NCBI GenBank assembly: GCA_016860845.1
Contig: BOKF01000045.1
Span: forward strand, 1-64,000
Source: Chloroflexota bacterium
GTDB taxonomy: Bacteria > Chloroflexota > Anaerolineae > 4572-78 > J111
Direction of reading: 5' to 3'
Length of the DNA stretch: 64,000 nucleotides
The notes under the pieces are model-generated. The model had not been told where the DNA came from. It made no database searches and saw only the letters and a list, made by a program, of their open reading frames with translations. Position 1 is the first letter of the stretch. Every line of letters begins with the position of its first letter. Made by a program: the position numbers and the translations under genes. Positions 45,249 through 54,291 of this stretch are shown piece after piece.

Positions 45249-45271
45249 CTAGCCAGATATTGATATAAAAC

Positions 45272-45354
45272 GCCTCGGTGGTGGAATTGGCATACACAGC
45301 AGGTTGAGGGCCTGTGTCCGTACGGACGTGAGAGTTCGAGTCTCTCCCGAGGCA
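45272..45354 (+). tRNA. tRNA-Leu (anticodon GAG)
   Basis: The 83-nt cloverleaf has acceptor arms GCCTCGG/CCGAGGC with discriminator A, an anticodon stem GCAGG/CCTGT and loop TTGAGGG (anticodon GAG at 45306-45308). It also has the long variable arm of class II tRNAs (GTCCGTACGGAC) and a T-arm GAGAG-TTCGAGT-CTCTC. CCA is not encoded. Its last 13 nt are repeated at 56703-56715, which marks its 3' end as a likely integration site. Confidence 0.95.
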
Positions 45355-45505
45355 TCCAAGTCTTACACCCCTGGAAATAAACCAGGGGGTCGGTTTTCGA
45401 AAACATACAAAAAGAGGCCGAATTATCAATAAATTCGACCTCTTTTTGCTTTTCCGAGGCTATTTTTGAAGCCAAAACACACCTTGATTTGACGCTTCTA
45501 ATATG
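45342..45505 (+). repeat. Direct repeat copy A: tRNA-Leu 3' end plus downstream DNA (attL-like)
   Basis: The first 47 bp (45342-45388), starting with the last 13 nt of the tRNA, are identical to 56703-56749. The following roughly 115 bp align with many substitutions (AAAACACACCTTGA against AAAACACGCCTCAA) before similarity fades near 45505. The repeat contains a CCCCTGG/CCAGGGG hairpin and the terminator at 45409-45447. The spacer up to 45610 holds nothing else that I can support. Confidence 0.8.
45409..45447 (+). terminator. Rho-independent terminator of tRNA-Leu
   Basis: AAAAAGAGG(C/T)CGAATT arms flank a 7-nt loop and end in a T-run. The symmetry makes it active on both strands. The whole 39-nt hairpin is inverted relative to the copy at 56771-56809. 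Confidence 0.8.
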
Positions 45506-45610
45506 GGCGTGATTATGCCTCGGAAGGCGGTTCCAACTCTCACGCCTGTTTCCAGGTGGCCGCCTGCGCCTTATCGGTCAGGGAGCAATCAATGGCTTGG
45601 AATTCATAAT

Positions 45611-45832
45611 TTAGACATCCGGGTTCGAAGCTTGTCGGTGCTGCTGGATTTTGCCGATAAGCGTGTCCAGGTCGGTCTCGGTCAACCAGGTTTCTCGCTC
45701 GATGGTGTAGTCGCCATAGCCGGTTTCAAACTGCTGCAAAAAGCGGATGAAGCCAACCGGCCCTAATTCTTTGACCAGAGCCTTCAAACCAAGTTGACGA
45801 ATTTCATTTAGGGTTGCTGTTGGTCCAATCAT
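45611..45832 (-). CDS. Small protein paired with PIN toxin (putative antitoxin)
   Basis: The 73-aa protein (MIGPTATLNEIRQLGLKALV, then GFIRFLQQFETGYGDYTIER and LTETDLDTLIGKIQQHRQ) is helical. It begins at ATG 45832, which overlaps the PIN gene stop as ATGA and has GGAGGT nine nt upstream. Its position and overlap suggest the antitoxin of a PIN-type pair, although the order toxin-antitoxin is the reverse of most VapBC loci. No DNA-binding motif is obvious and I do not know the family. Confidence 0.65.
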   Translation of the reverse strand: MIGPTATLNEIRQLGLKALVKELGPVGFIRFLQQFETGYGDYTIERETWLTETDLDTLIGKIQQHRQASNPDV

Positions 45833-46293
45833 ACTTTCGATACCTCCTGTAACCAAGTAAGCGGGTTCTCCACTTGTATGTTAAGTTGCCCTGTCAGCCG
45901 ACGAGCCAGGTTTAACAGCTTGTCATCAGTCGTCAAGAAAACATCAGCTTGACCCAGTTCGGCGCAAGCTATGTGTAAAGCATCCCAAAGTTTAAATCCC
46001 AGGGCCTGCAATTGTCTGGCTCGATCTTCTTCGGCTGGTCCAATTTCAATAGAGCGATAAACAAATTCTGCCAATAATTGTACACGTAATCGTCTTTCTG
46101 TGTCAGGCGTCTGCTCAATTTCAAAATCCAAAACCTCACTTCCTAACCAAAGCCACTCCTGTGTTTGCAGGCGTCTAATAATCAGGACAATCGCTTCTGT
46201 TTCAAGACGAATTCGATCCTGAGTTTGGTCATCAAACGGACGGTTAAGACAACAAGCATCGAGATAAATTATTGGTTGTTGGTCAACTGCCAA
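45829..46293 (-). CDS. PIN-domain ribonuclease (VapC-like toxin)
   Basis: The 154-aa PIN protein shows the first acidic residue in PIIYLDACCLNRPFDD, a middle Glu (SEVLDFEIEQT), the third acidic site in KLWDALHIACAELGQADVF and a terminal FLTTDDKLL. PIN enzymes cleave RNA with Mg2+. It starts with TTG at 46293, GGAGG eight nt before. With the downstream 73-aa gene it forms an addiction-like pair near the left edge of the 11-kb insert, a common stabiliser of mobile DNA. Confidence 0.88.
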   Translation of the reverse strand: MAVDQQPIIYLDACCLNRPFDDQTQDRIRLETEAIVLIIRRLQTQEWLWLGSEVLDFEIEQTPDTERRLRVQLLAEFVYRSIEIGPAEEDRARQLQALGFKLWDALHIACAELGQADVFLTTDDKLLNLARRLTGQLNIQVENPLTWLQEVSKV

Positions 46294-46476
46294 GATTAGC
46301 TTCCTCCAATATCTTGTTGGATTGAAAAAGCTCGTTGGGAGTCTTTACTAGATTTTACTCGAGCAGTTCTGGTTCGCAAGGTACAGTATCAATATTCTTG
46401 AGCACAGATTATTGAGTCAGGATGCCCCGCCAGGAAGCTATTTGTTCGTCTCGATTAGGGGCTGTACCACTTGATC

Positions 46477-47031
46477 TCATGGGTGGGCCTTACCGAAACG
46501 TTCCAGCACCCACAAACAAGCCAGTTTCGTCGCCCCCAACTCGTGGTAGAAATGGTTCCTTAACTCGCTCGATTTAACGGCGGAGAGATGGCGGGAGTTC
46601 ATCCCGATGCCCTCGGCAAAGGCTTTCTGGGTAATGCCGTGCGTCTTCAATTCTTGCAGCAGTAGGTCGAGGGTGATGCTCTGCAAATATTCAGTCAGTT
46701 CGGCCAACCCTTGAACCGCAGCCAGGGGTTTGGTTTTTATCTCGCGGAAGGAAGCCGGATCATTCAGGAAGGTTATAGCCAGGGCCGCGCAGTGGTGGCA
46801 GTAACCGTGTTTACCAATGTAACAACTACAAGCAGAAGTGACTCCCTGTTCATCGGCTCGGATGGTCACGGTGTAAGTGCCGTGATTACCCTCCACCTGG
46901 GCTGAAATTTTTGTTCCCAGGCGCGTTCCATTAAAAAATTGGCCGACATACCCTTTGGCCTTTTCACCCGGTTGGCCCGGCCAATGGTGTTGCAGCGCCT
47001 CTTTGAGCACCTCTACATCTGTCTGCAACAT
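46477..47031 (-). CDS. SWIM zinc-finger protein
   Basis: The 184-aa protein has a SWIM motif CSCYIGKHGYCHH (C68-x-C70, C78-x-H80) after a beta-rich N-terminus (TRLGTKISAQVEGNHGTYTVTI). A helical C-terminus contains ITQKAFAEGIGMNSRHLSAVKSS, which reads like a helix-turn-helix. SWIM domains bind DNA or protein partners. AAGGAG precedes the ATG. It is the first of three SWIM proteins in the region and is transcribed away from the helicase genes, together with the 272-aa gene. Confidence 0.85.
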   Translation of the reverse strand: MLQTDVEVLKEALQHHWPGQPGEKAKGYVGQFFNGTRLGTKISAQVEGNHGTYTVTIRADEQGVTSACSCYIGKHGYCHHCAALAITFLNDPASFREIKTKPLAAVQGLAELTEYLQSITLDLLLQELKTHGITQKAFAEGIGMNSRHLSAVKSSELRNHFYHELGATKLACLWVLERFGKAHP

Positions 47032-47122
47032 TGTTTACTCCTTGTTTGGGTTGGTGGCTCCGCCCTCTGCGCTTCGCATTTGCTGTTATCAGCAGCTTGG
47101 TTGGGGCATAATTGGGGAGAGG

Positions 47123-47941
47123 TCAGGCCAGCAGATCATCCAGCAGCGACGTTTGCACCACGTCCCAGCCGGTATAAGGGCTGGGCTGCAAATGGAAATA
47201 TGACTCAACCTGTCCTTTTAGTTGCTGTACGCCATCATTCCAGGAAATAGTGGCCCAGACTTTGGCCTCATCCTCCTCCACTTGTGTCACGATGGGTTTT
47301 ACTTCGACTTTATTGGTCGGCGGCAGGCGTTCCCAAACGGCCTCAATTGTCTGTTGGAATTGGATGGGGGTAATCGGCTCTCCCTTTGTATTGAAAAGCG
47401 GCTGTTTTGCCAGACCAGGCAGGAAATACTCCTTTTCGTGGGTGAACAGATCCAGGACAAAACTCTCTACCCACATTTGCACATCATACTCAGGCGTACT
47501 ATACGTGAAATGAGTCATCATCCCCTCGATGCGAATATCATCCATCTCTTCGTCGAGGAGTTCCTCGGTCAAATAGCGGTACGCTTCTAACTCATCTACA
47601 TCGCCAAGAAAATCAACGGCAATGCCGTGTGCGGCCAGTAAGTCGAGCAAGACCGTTACTGCTTCGCTGACTGCCTCCAGAGGCAGGTCACTCAAGGGTT
47701 GGAGGGGTGGATTGCCGATCCGCTCCCGGACGGTGATGGGCTTGGCCTGCTCAAATTGCCGTTCAAATTCAAGGACATAATCAAGCCATTCATTTTCTAC
47801 TTCAGGCGAAAGTCCCGGGTGGGTATACTCAAACTCCATCCCGTATTCGGTGCGCAGCTTATCTTTTTTGGCCTGGCTAAGCGCTTCCTGGATACGCCGC
47901 CGTATCTCGTCTAGCCATTCGTTAGTTATGTTATCTTTCAT
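47123..47941 (-). CDS. Uncharacterised acidic protein of the SWIM/XPB cluster
   Basis: The 272-aa protein is strongly acidic (ELLDEEMDDIRIEG and many Glu/Asp) with helical N- and C-terminal parts. It has no membrane segment, signal or known motif. It shares a - strand unit with the SWIM protein (92-bp gap) and is divergent from the 615-aa XPB-N-like gene across an operator-like spacer. I do not recognise the family. An acidic DNA-mimic or adaptor role would be speculation. Confidence 0.6.
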   Translation of the reverse strand: MKDNITNEWLDEIRRRIQEALSQAKKDKLRTEYGMEFEYTHPGLSPEVENEWLDYVLEFERQFEQAKPITVRERIGNPPLQPLSDLPLEAVSEAVTVLLDLLAAHGIAVDFLGDVDELEAYRYLTEELLDEEMDDIRIEGMMTHFTYSTPEYDVQMWVESFVLDLFTHEKEYFLPGLAKQPLFNTKGEPITPIQFQQTIEAVWERLPPTNKVEVKPIVTQVEEDEAKVWATISWNDGVQQLKGQVESYFHLQPSPYTGWDVVQTSLLDDLLA

Positions 47942-48022
47942 CTTGTCATCTCTAAATCACACCCGCAATCTGGGCCAACCGGGGAATGTCTGTAGGAGTT
48001 GCGGAGAAAGTATATTGGGAAT

Positions 48023-48073
48023 GAGCTACATTCTCAGAAGAAATGTTAGCTCAAAGTGATGTTAGCACAAAGT
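48023..48073. promoter_or_regulatory. Operator-like inverted and direct repeats in the divergent spacer
   Basis: GAGCTACATT (48023-48032) faces AATGTTAGCTC (48042-48052). The right arm belongs to a 15-bp direct repeat ATGTTAGC(T/A)CAAAGT at 48043-48057 and 48059-48073. The repeats sit between the 272-aa gene and the 615-aa gene, where a shared regulator would bind. Confidence 0.5.
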
Positions 48074-48180
48074 CAGCCGAATAACAAGATACCGAAATTG
48101 GCGATTTTGACCACCGCATTTAGCCGGGTCAGGAGTGACATGCTAAAATTAGCCGAATATTAGCCAGAGGATCGTCAATT

Positions 48181-50028
48181 ATGCCCAGATATAGCAGTCA
48201 GCCCCAGCCCGAAAATTTAAGCGACTTTTTGCAGAGCTACACCGTGCCTAATCTTAAAAAATTGGCCGGCCTGGTATCATCCGCTTTGCCTACTCGCAAA
48301 GATGAACTGATTGCTACCTTGCAAAACTACCTGGGCAGTCCTGAAAATCTGCGCCAGCTCTGGCAGCGACTTGACTCCGTCCAGCAGGCCGCCGTTACCG
48401 AAGCCGTTCATTCATCGGGCGGGATATTTGAGGCGGACCAGTTTCGGGCCAAATATGGCCGTGATCCTAATTGGGGCGAAACCAGTTCTTATGGTGAGAT
48501 GAAAGAACCGTCGCGGTTGAATTTACTCATCCACAACCGTCACAAAATCCCGCGCGATGTGCAGCAGCAGCTCAAAGCCTTTGTACCGCTGCCGCAGGCC
48601 GTGCAAATCAATACCGTAGATGAACCGCCAGCCACCATCACCCAGACGTGGCAGATGTACGATTACCAAACGCGCAGTTACAAAAGCGACAGCGAGGAAA
48701 TCACCTTGACCCGCGTCGAAACTGAGCGAGCCGCCCTGCACGATGTGCATACCCTGCTGCGCCTGATTGACACGGGCAAAATCCGGGCCAGCGACAAAAC
48801 CAGGCGGGTCACAAGCGCCGGGGCTAAAGCTATTAACGAAGTGCTCCAGGGCGGCGACTTTTACCCGCCCGACACCACCACCGATGAGTTTGAAACCGAT
48901 CCCTGGCCGATCAAAGCCTTTGCCTGGCCGCTGCTGCTGCAAAGCGCCGGGCTGGCCGAGCTGGCCGGAACCAAATTGCAGCTTACACCTGCCGGTAAAA
49001 AGGCGCTGACTCAGCCGGCTGAGGAGGTTATTCGCACCTGTTGGAATCGCTGGCAAAAAAGCACATTGTTGGATGAATTTAACCGGGTGCAGGCGATCAA
49101 AGGGCAAGGCGGCAAGGGCAAACGGGATATGACAGCCCCTTCCAGCCGGCGCGCCGTTATCGTCAAGGCGTTAAAAGAGTGCCCGCCCCGGCGCTGGCTG
49201 ACTGTTGACGAATTTTCCCGCTTTATGCGCGCCACGGGTCAAACCTTCGAGATTGCCCGTGACCTGTGGGACCTCTACATCTCTGATCCCCAATACGGCA
49301 GTTTGGGCTATGCTGGTTTTGGCGACTGGCCTATCCTCCAGGGCCGCTACATCCTGACCTTTCTGTTTGAATACGCGGCCACGCTGGGGCTGATTGACGT
49401 AGCCTATATCGAACCTGCCGGAGCGCGCAACGATTACAACAAACTCTGGGGGGTGGACGACCTGGACTGCCTGAGCCGCTACGATGGCCTGCTCTATTTC
49501 CGCCTTAATGCCCTTGGCGCGTGGGTGCTGGGCTTGACCAAAGATTACACTCCCTCCCCCATCGAAGTTCGGTCTGTGCTCAAAGTGCTGCCCAACCACG
49601 ACATTGTCGCCACCGAAATCCTCCCCCCCGGCGACGTGCTCTTTTTGGAGCAGTTTGCCGAGCGGACCAGCGACATGGTCTGGAAAATCCAGCCGGCCAA
49701 AGTGCTCAAAGCCGTCGAGGAAGGTCATGCGGTGGCCGATTTGCAGGTCTTTCTGCAAGCCAAAAGCGGCGACGCTCTGCCAGACAATGTAGGTATTTTC
49801 TTCCAGGAATTGGCCGACCGGGCAACCCAACTCCAGGATCGGGGTCCGGCCCGGCTCATCGAGGCCAAAGATGCGGCCCTGGCCCACCTGATTGCCAACG
49901 ACAGCCGCCTGCGCTCCTTGTGTATGGTCGCCGGGGAGCGGCACCTCGTCGTCGCCGCCGAAAATGAAACGGCCTTCCGCCGCCTGCTGCGCGAGTTGGG
50001 CTACGCGGTGGTCGGCTCGAAACCGTAA
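48181..50028 (+). CDS. XPB-N-like (Helicase_C_3-type) protein, subunit 1
   Basis: The 615-aa protein has an N-terminal SAP-like segment (VPNLKKLAGLVSSALPTRKD, ELIATLQNYL, residues 20-55), a mostly helical middle with winged-helix-like parts, and a C-terminal module (about 450-615). That module contains LPNHDIVATEI, EQFAERTSDMVWKIQPAKV, LQVFLQAKSGDALPDNVGIF and MVAGERHLVVAAENETAFR. The module matches the helicase XPB/Ssl2 N-terminal family that in actinobacteria is encoded next to an XPB helicase, as it is here. It has no Walker motif, so it is not itself a helicase. Two paralogues lie downstream. AGAGGAT precedes the ATG. Confidence 0.8.
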   Translation: MPRYSSQPQPENLSDFLQSYTVPNLKKLAGLVSSALPTRKDELIATLQNYLGSPENLRQLWQRLDSVQQAAVTEAVHSSGGIFEADQFRAKYGRDPNWGETSSYGEMKEPSRLNLLIHNRHKIPRDVQQQLKAFVPLPQAVQINTVDEPPATITQTWQMYDYQTRSYKSDSEEITLTRVETERAALHDVHTLLRLIDTGKIRASDKTRRVTSAGAKAINEVLQGGDFYPPDTTTDEFETDPWPIKAFAWPLLLQSAGLAELAGTKLQLTPAGKKALTQPAEEVIRTCWNRWQKSTLLDEFNRVQAIKGQGGKGKRDMTAPSSRRAVIVKALKECPPRRWLTVDEFSRFMRATGQTFEIARDLWDLYISDPQYGSLGYAGFGDWPILQGRYILTFLFEYAATLGLIDVAYIEPAGARNDYNKLWGVDDLDCLSRYDGLLYFRLNALGAWVLGLTKDYTPSPIEVRSVLKVLPNHDIVATEILPPGDVLFLEQFAERTSDMVWKIQPAKVLKAVEEGHAVADLQVFLQAKSGDALPDNVGIFFQELADRATQLQDRGPARLIEAKDAALAHLIANDSRLRSLCMVAGERHLVVAAENETAFRRLLRELGYAVVGSKP

Positions 50029-50054
50029 AACCCTGCTGCACCCGTTTTTTTCTA

Positions 50055-50079
50055 ACGCGAGGCTGGCCTCGCGTTTTTT
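50055..50079 (+). terminator. Rho-independent terminator between XPB-N-like subunit 1 and XPB helicase
   Basis: ACGCGAGG, loop CTGG, CCTCGCGT and a T5 tract form a textbook hairpin 26 bp after the stop codon. The two genes are therefore probably separate transcripts. Confidence 0.88.
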
Positions 50080-50092
50080 ATTTAAAAACTAC

Positions 50093-50121
50093 TTGCTTTC
50101 AACAAACTTTCTGGTTACAAT
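50093..50121 (+). promoter_or_regulatory. Putative promoter of the XPB helicase gene
   Basis: TTGCTT (50093-50098) and TACAAT (50116-50121) with a 17-nt spacer lie 31 nt before the ATG. They immediately follow the upstream terminator, which supports independent expression. Confidence 0.6.
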
Positions 50122-50152
50122 AACAGGCTGACTTTTTTAAGGTGACATTGGA

Positions 50153-51898
50153 ATGACATATAAGCCAGAGAATCCGCTCATTGTCCAGGGCGATAAAAGC
50201 GTCTTGCTGGAAGTAGATAACCCGCTCTATCAAGAGACGCGGGATATGCTGGCTCGCTTCGCCGAGCTGGAAAAAAGCCCGGAATATATCCATACCTACC
50301 GCATTTCACCCCTGTCATTGTGGAACGCCGCATCAGCCGGGTTGAACGCTGCCGCCATCCTGGCAGGGCTGGAAAATTACAGTAAATACCCTGTCCCCGG
50401 CAACGTCCGGGTGGACGTTACCGAGTATATTTCCCGTTACGGCCGGGTCAAACTGATCCGGCGGGACGGCGACCTGCTGTTGACCTCCACAGATGCAGCC
50501 CTGATTACCGAAATCTCGCGGCATAAACAGCTTGCTCCTTATCTGGTTGACCGGCTCGACCCGCTGACCCTGCGCACCAATCCCGCCTGGCGCGGGCACA
50601 TCAAGCAAGCCCTGGTCAACATCGGCTATCCCGCCGAAGACCTGGCCGGCTATGTTGACGGCGAGTCCCTGCCGCTCAAGCTGCGGCAACTCTCCAGGCG
50701 CGACCAGCCCTTTCATGTCCGTGATTACCAGCGAGAAGCTGCCGAGGTTTTTTATGCCGGCGGGGCCTCGCAGGGCGGCTCCGGAGTAATTGTCCTCCCC
50801 TGCGGCGCGGGCAAAACCATCGTCGGCATGGCGGCGATGGCCCAAACCGAGTGCAGCACCCTGGTTTTAACTCCTAACACTATAGCCGTGCAGCAGTGGA
50901 TTGAGGAACTGCTGGATAAAACGACCCTGGCCGAGGACCAGATCGGCGAGTACACCGGCCAGCGCAAAGACATCCGGCCCGTGACGATTGCCACCTATCA
51001 AACGATGACCTATCGCAAGCGCGGCACCAAGGGCCAAGATTTGTCGCTGGTGGAAGAATTCCCCCACTTTGACCTGTTCAGCCAGCGCGATTGGGGCCTG
51101 ATTATTTACGACGAAGTCCATTTGCTGCCCGCGCCGGTTTTTCGCATTACCGCCGAAATCCAGGCTCGCCGCCGGCTGGGGCTGACCGCCACCCTGGTCC
51201 GCGAGGATGGCCGCGAGGAAGATGTCTTCTCGTTAATCGGCCCCAAGAAGTACGATGTCCCCTGGAAAGACCTGGAACGGCAGGGCTGGATCGCCACCGC
51301 CGATGTGGTCGAAGTGCGTATTCCCTTGCCCGATGAATTACGCATGGAATATGCCCTGGCCGAAACGCGCCAGAAATATCGCATCGCCGCCGAAAACCCG
51401 GCCAAATTTGAAGTGATGGATGAACTGCTGTCCAAACACACCGATGACCGGGTGCTCATCATCGGCATGTACCTGGACCAGCTCAAGCAAGTTCAGGCCC
51501 GCTATGACTACCCTCTCATCACCGGCGAAACGGCGGTGCGGGAGCGTCACCGGCTGTACAAAGAATTTAAAGAGGGTAATCTCAGCCGCCTGATTATCTC
51601 CAAGGTGGGCAACTTTGCCATTGACCTGCCCGACGCCAATGTGATGATCCAGATCAGCGGCACCTTTGGCAGCCGCCAGGAAGAGGCCCAACGCCTGGGC
51701 CGGATTCTGCGCCCCAAGAGCGATGGCCGCCTGGCCCACTTCTACACCCTGGTCACTAAAGACACCCAGGACCAGGAATTCAGCGCCAACCGCCAGCTCT
51801 TCCTCACCGAGCAGGGCTACCAGTATATTATTTTGTATGATGAGGAAGTAGGAGATTATGAACCGGCAACCGTACCAGAACGGGTAGCCGCATTTTGA
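50153..51898 (+). CDS. XPB/Ssl2-type SF2 DNA helicase
   Basis: The 581-aa helicase has an N-terminal damage-recognition-like domain (1-170), then Walker A PCGAGKTIVGMAAM (about residue 216), DEVH in IIYDEVHLLP (about 318), and motif III GLTATLVREDGREED with the XPB-specific R-E-D element. The second RecA lobe has VLIIGMYLDQ, the motif V region NVMIQISGTFGSRQEEAQRLGRILRP (motif VI) and a C-terminal tail. XPB-type enzymes translocate on dsDNA and open it during repair or transcription. The archaeal nuclease partner Bax1 is not encoded here. It heads a cluster with two XPB-N-like proteins directly downstream. Confidence 0.93.
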   Translation: MTYKPENPLIVQGDKSVLLEVDNPLYQETRDMLARFAELEKSPEYIHTYRISPLSLWNAASAGLNAAAILAGLENYSKYPVPGNVRVDVTEYISRYGRVKLIRRDGDLLLTSTDAALITEISRHKQLAPYLVDRLDPLTLRTNPAWRGHIKQALVNIGYPAEDLAGYVDGESLPLKLRQLSRRDQPFHVRDYQREAAEVFYAGGASQGGSGVIVLPCGAGKTIVGMAAMAQTECSTLVLTPNTIAVQQWIEELLDKTTLAEDQIGEYTGQRKDIRPVTIATYQTMTYRKRGTKGQDLSLVEEFPHFDLFSQRDWGLIIYDEVHLLPAPVFRITAEIQARRRLGLTATLVREDGREEDVFSLIGPKKYDVPWKDLERQGWIATADVVEVRIPLPDELRMEYALAETRQKYRIAAENPAKFEVMDELLSKHTDDRVLIIGMYLDQLKQVQARYDYPLITGETAVRERHRLYKEFKEGNLSRLIISKVGNFAIDLPDANVMIQISGTFGSRQEEAQRLGRILRPKSDGRLAHFYTLVTKDTQDQEFSANRQLFLTEQGYQYIILYDEEVGDYEPATVPERVAAF

Positions 51899-51981
51899 TT
51901 CACCGCACCCTTCGATACGGCCTTCGGCCTACTCAGGATGCTATTTGGTAAGCAAATTACGAGTTCTCGCGCATCACGATA

Positions 51982-54291
51982 ATGGCAACATTAGAAACTT
52001 TGACCCTGACTGACCTTAAACAAACCATCAAATCCGGCAGCCTGAACAAAGGCTACAAGTACCTGCACCGGATTCAAAATGCAGCCCGCGCCGGGCAAAC
52101 GCTCACCGCCGAAGTGATCGGCAGTCGGCGTTATGACGTCGAAATTGAGGCTACGCCGGCCGGTCTGGTTGCCCGCTGCACCTGCCCTTACGATTGGGGC
52201 GGCTACTGCAAGCATATTGCCACGGTGCTGCTCAAATGGGTCGAGTCACCTCGCACCTTTACTGTCAAAGAGGCCGGGGCGGCGGAGACACCGGCGGCCC
52301 CCCTGACTGTTTCTCCGGTTGAGTCGTTGCCGGCCCAACAACCTAAAGCGCCTCCTTTCTGGTTGACAGAATCGGCGGAGGACCGCCGGCAGCGCGACCT
52401 AAAAAAATTGTATCTGGCCTTAGAGCAGTTAAAAGTGCAGGAGTTGCGCGATCTGGCTAAAAAGCGGAACTGGACGGTCAAAGGGACCAGCAAAGCTGAT
52501 CTAGCCCGGCAGATTGGTGAATACATCGTCCAGCCTGAGGAGATCGAAAAAGCGCGGCGCAGCCTGGATGAGGAACATCGCCAGGTTCTCCGGGCGTTGG
52601 TGGTGCTGGGTCACGATGAAAATCTTCAACTGGCCGATATCGAGCGCGTAGCGAAAGTGTGGGGCAATCTCAAGAGTTACAAAAAACTTGCTACTTATAC
52701 CAGCCATCTCAGCGAAGCTGGGCTGGCCTTGCCCGCTTCTGCGATGGGTCTTTACAGCCTTGACGCCGGTGTCGTCCCACGCGCCCTGGCCAGTAAACTG
52801 CCGCCCCTGCTGGCCGAAGTCATTTCCAGCCACGCTAATCGCCCGCCCGATTCCACAGCCACCGAACTGCGCCTGGCCGACCCGTCGGGGCTGGTCCGGC
52901 AGGCCAACCAGGTGGCTCTGCTCCTGGAGCAGACCGCGCCCCCGCTCAGGACGCCCATACCCCGCCCGCGCCTGGAAAAATTCTACCCGGCCTTGGCGGA
53001 ATGGGATTATGACCCGGCTGAAATCCTGAAACTCAGCCAGCGGAGCAACCTTCAGCCTTACGCGCAGGATGTTGTGTTGACCGTCCCCGCCCCAGCCTGG
53101 TCGCTGCCCGATGAAACCGTGGCCCGGCTGGCCCCCATCGCCGGAGATGAGGCCCGGCTCGAATTTATCTTCGCTTTGTTGGTCGCTGCGGGCCTGTTTT
53201 ACCCCGGCAGTCCGGTCACCGTTTGGCCGGAAATCAAGGAGCAGTACCACCGCCAAACCGAGGTGGCCCAGCGGGCAATCCTGGCTCGCGCTTACTTCCT
53301 GATGCTCAATTGGAGCGAATTGTGGGATTTACTGCGGGCCAATTCCGCCCTGCAACTACGCCGCGCCTGGAATCATCCTTACTTTAAGCCGCCCACTCTG
53401 GCGGCTAATCTGACCCGGTTTCGCCAGCTTATCCTGCGAACGCTTGCCTGCCTGCCCGATGGCGAATGGGTCGCGCTGGAGAACCTGCACTCACTGTTCC
53501 GCGCGGTCTGGCCCAGCTTTGATGGCCACAGCACTCAACCCTACTATGGCTATGGGGCGCTCTCCCCCTGGTCTCTAACCTACCACGGACGCGACTTAAA
53601 GTCGGGCGATAAAGAGGGCTGGCATGCGGCCCAGGGCGCTTTTATTCGCCGGCTTATCAGCGGCCCCCTGCACTGGCTGGGTCTGGCCGACTTGAGCCTG
53701 AAAAATGGTGTTCTGATCGCGGCGCGTTTCCACGGATTGGCCGATTTGTATTGGGATCGAGAGGAGACGCCTGTTTCACCTCACACCGTTATTACCCCGG
53801 CTACGCCGCCCGCGGAAGCCGTAAAAATGGATGAGTCTAGCATCACGGTTGATCCGGCAGCGATCAGCGCCCAGGCTCATAGCCTGTTAGATCAGATTGC
53901 CCGGCTGGACCAGGCTTTGCCGGGGCGATTTGTCTACCGCCTCGATGCCCAGGCCGCGCACCAAGCCTTTGAGAAAGGCGTGACCCTGGCCGATATTCTG
54001 CATGATTGGGAGCAGTCGCTGGCCCTGCCGCTGCCGCAAACGTTACGCAGCCAGTTGGAAAGCTGGTGGCGAGCTTACGGCCAGGTGCGCATCTACGACG
54101 ATGTCACCGTCATTGAATTTGGCGACGATTACGCTTTAACCGAAATGAAAGCGGTTACGTCGTTGGGCCAACACCTGATCGCCGAACTCTCCCCCCGGCT
54201 GGTGCTGATTCCCAAAGCCGCCGTCGGCTCACTCACCGCCGAGTTGGAAAAAGCCGGTTATACTCCCAAGCAGACCGATGACGTGCAATGA
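51982..54291 (+). CDS. SWIM zinc-finger / XPB-N-like protein, subunit 2
   Basis: The 769-aa protein has a SWIM motif CTCPYDWGGYCKHI (C66-x-C68, C76-x-H78), then a SAP-like segment (LKVQELRDLAKKRNWTVKG, about residues 149-180), a long helical middle and a C-terminal XPB-N-like module (about 625-769). The module includes LPGRFVYRLDAQAAHQAFEK, LADILHDWEQSLALPLPQTL and VTVIEFGDDYALTEM. It shares the same order, SAP-like then XPB-N-like, with the genes on either side. It has no ATPase motif. The ribosome-binding site is weak. Its TGA overlaps the next ATG as ATGATGA, so the pair is co-translated. Confidence 0.8.
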   Translation: MATLETLTLTDLKQTIKSGSLNKGYKYLHRIQNAARAGQTLTAEVIGSRRYDVEIEATPAGLVARCTCPYDWGGYCKHIATVLLKWVESPRTFTVKEAGAAETPAAPLTVSPVESLPAQQPKAPPFWLTESAEDRRQRDLKKLYLALEQLKVQELRDLAKKRNWTVKGTSKADLARQIGEYIVQPEEIEKARRSLDEEHRQVLRALVVLGHDENLQLADIERVAKVWGNLKSYKKLATYTSHLSEAGLALPASAMGLYSLDAGVVPRALASKLPPLLAEVISSHANRPPDSTATELRLADPSGLVRQANQVALLLEQTAPPLRTPIPRPRLEKFYPALAEWDYDPAEILKLSQRSNLQPYAQDVVLTVPAPAWSLPDETVARLAPIAGDEARLEFIFALLVAAGLFYPGSPVTVWPEIKEQYHRQTEVAQRAILARAYFLMLNWSELWDLLRANSALQLRRAWNHPYFKPPTLAANLTRFRQLILRTLACLPDGEWVALENLHSLFRAVWPSFDGHSTQPYYGYGALSPWSLTYHGRDLKSGDKEGWHAAQGAFIRRLISGPLHWLGLADLSLKNGVLIAARFHGLADLYWDREETPVSPHTVITPATPPAEAVKMDESSITVDPAAISAQAHSLLDQIARLDQALPGRFVYRLDAQAAHQAFEKGVTLADILHDWEQSLALPLPQTLRSQLESWWRAYGQVRIYDDVTVIEFGDDYALTEMKAVTSLGQHLIAELSPRLVLIPKAAVGSLTAELEKAGYTPKQTDDVQ

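Noticed and set aside
45059..45475. 138-aa - strand ORF across the tRNA-Leu gene
   Set aside because: It covers the tRNA, its promoter and its terminator in antisense.
48181..50028. Calling the 615-aa protein a helicase
   Set aside because: It lacks Walker A and B motifs; only the XPB-N-like module is shared with helicase families.
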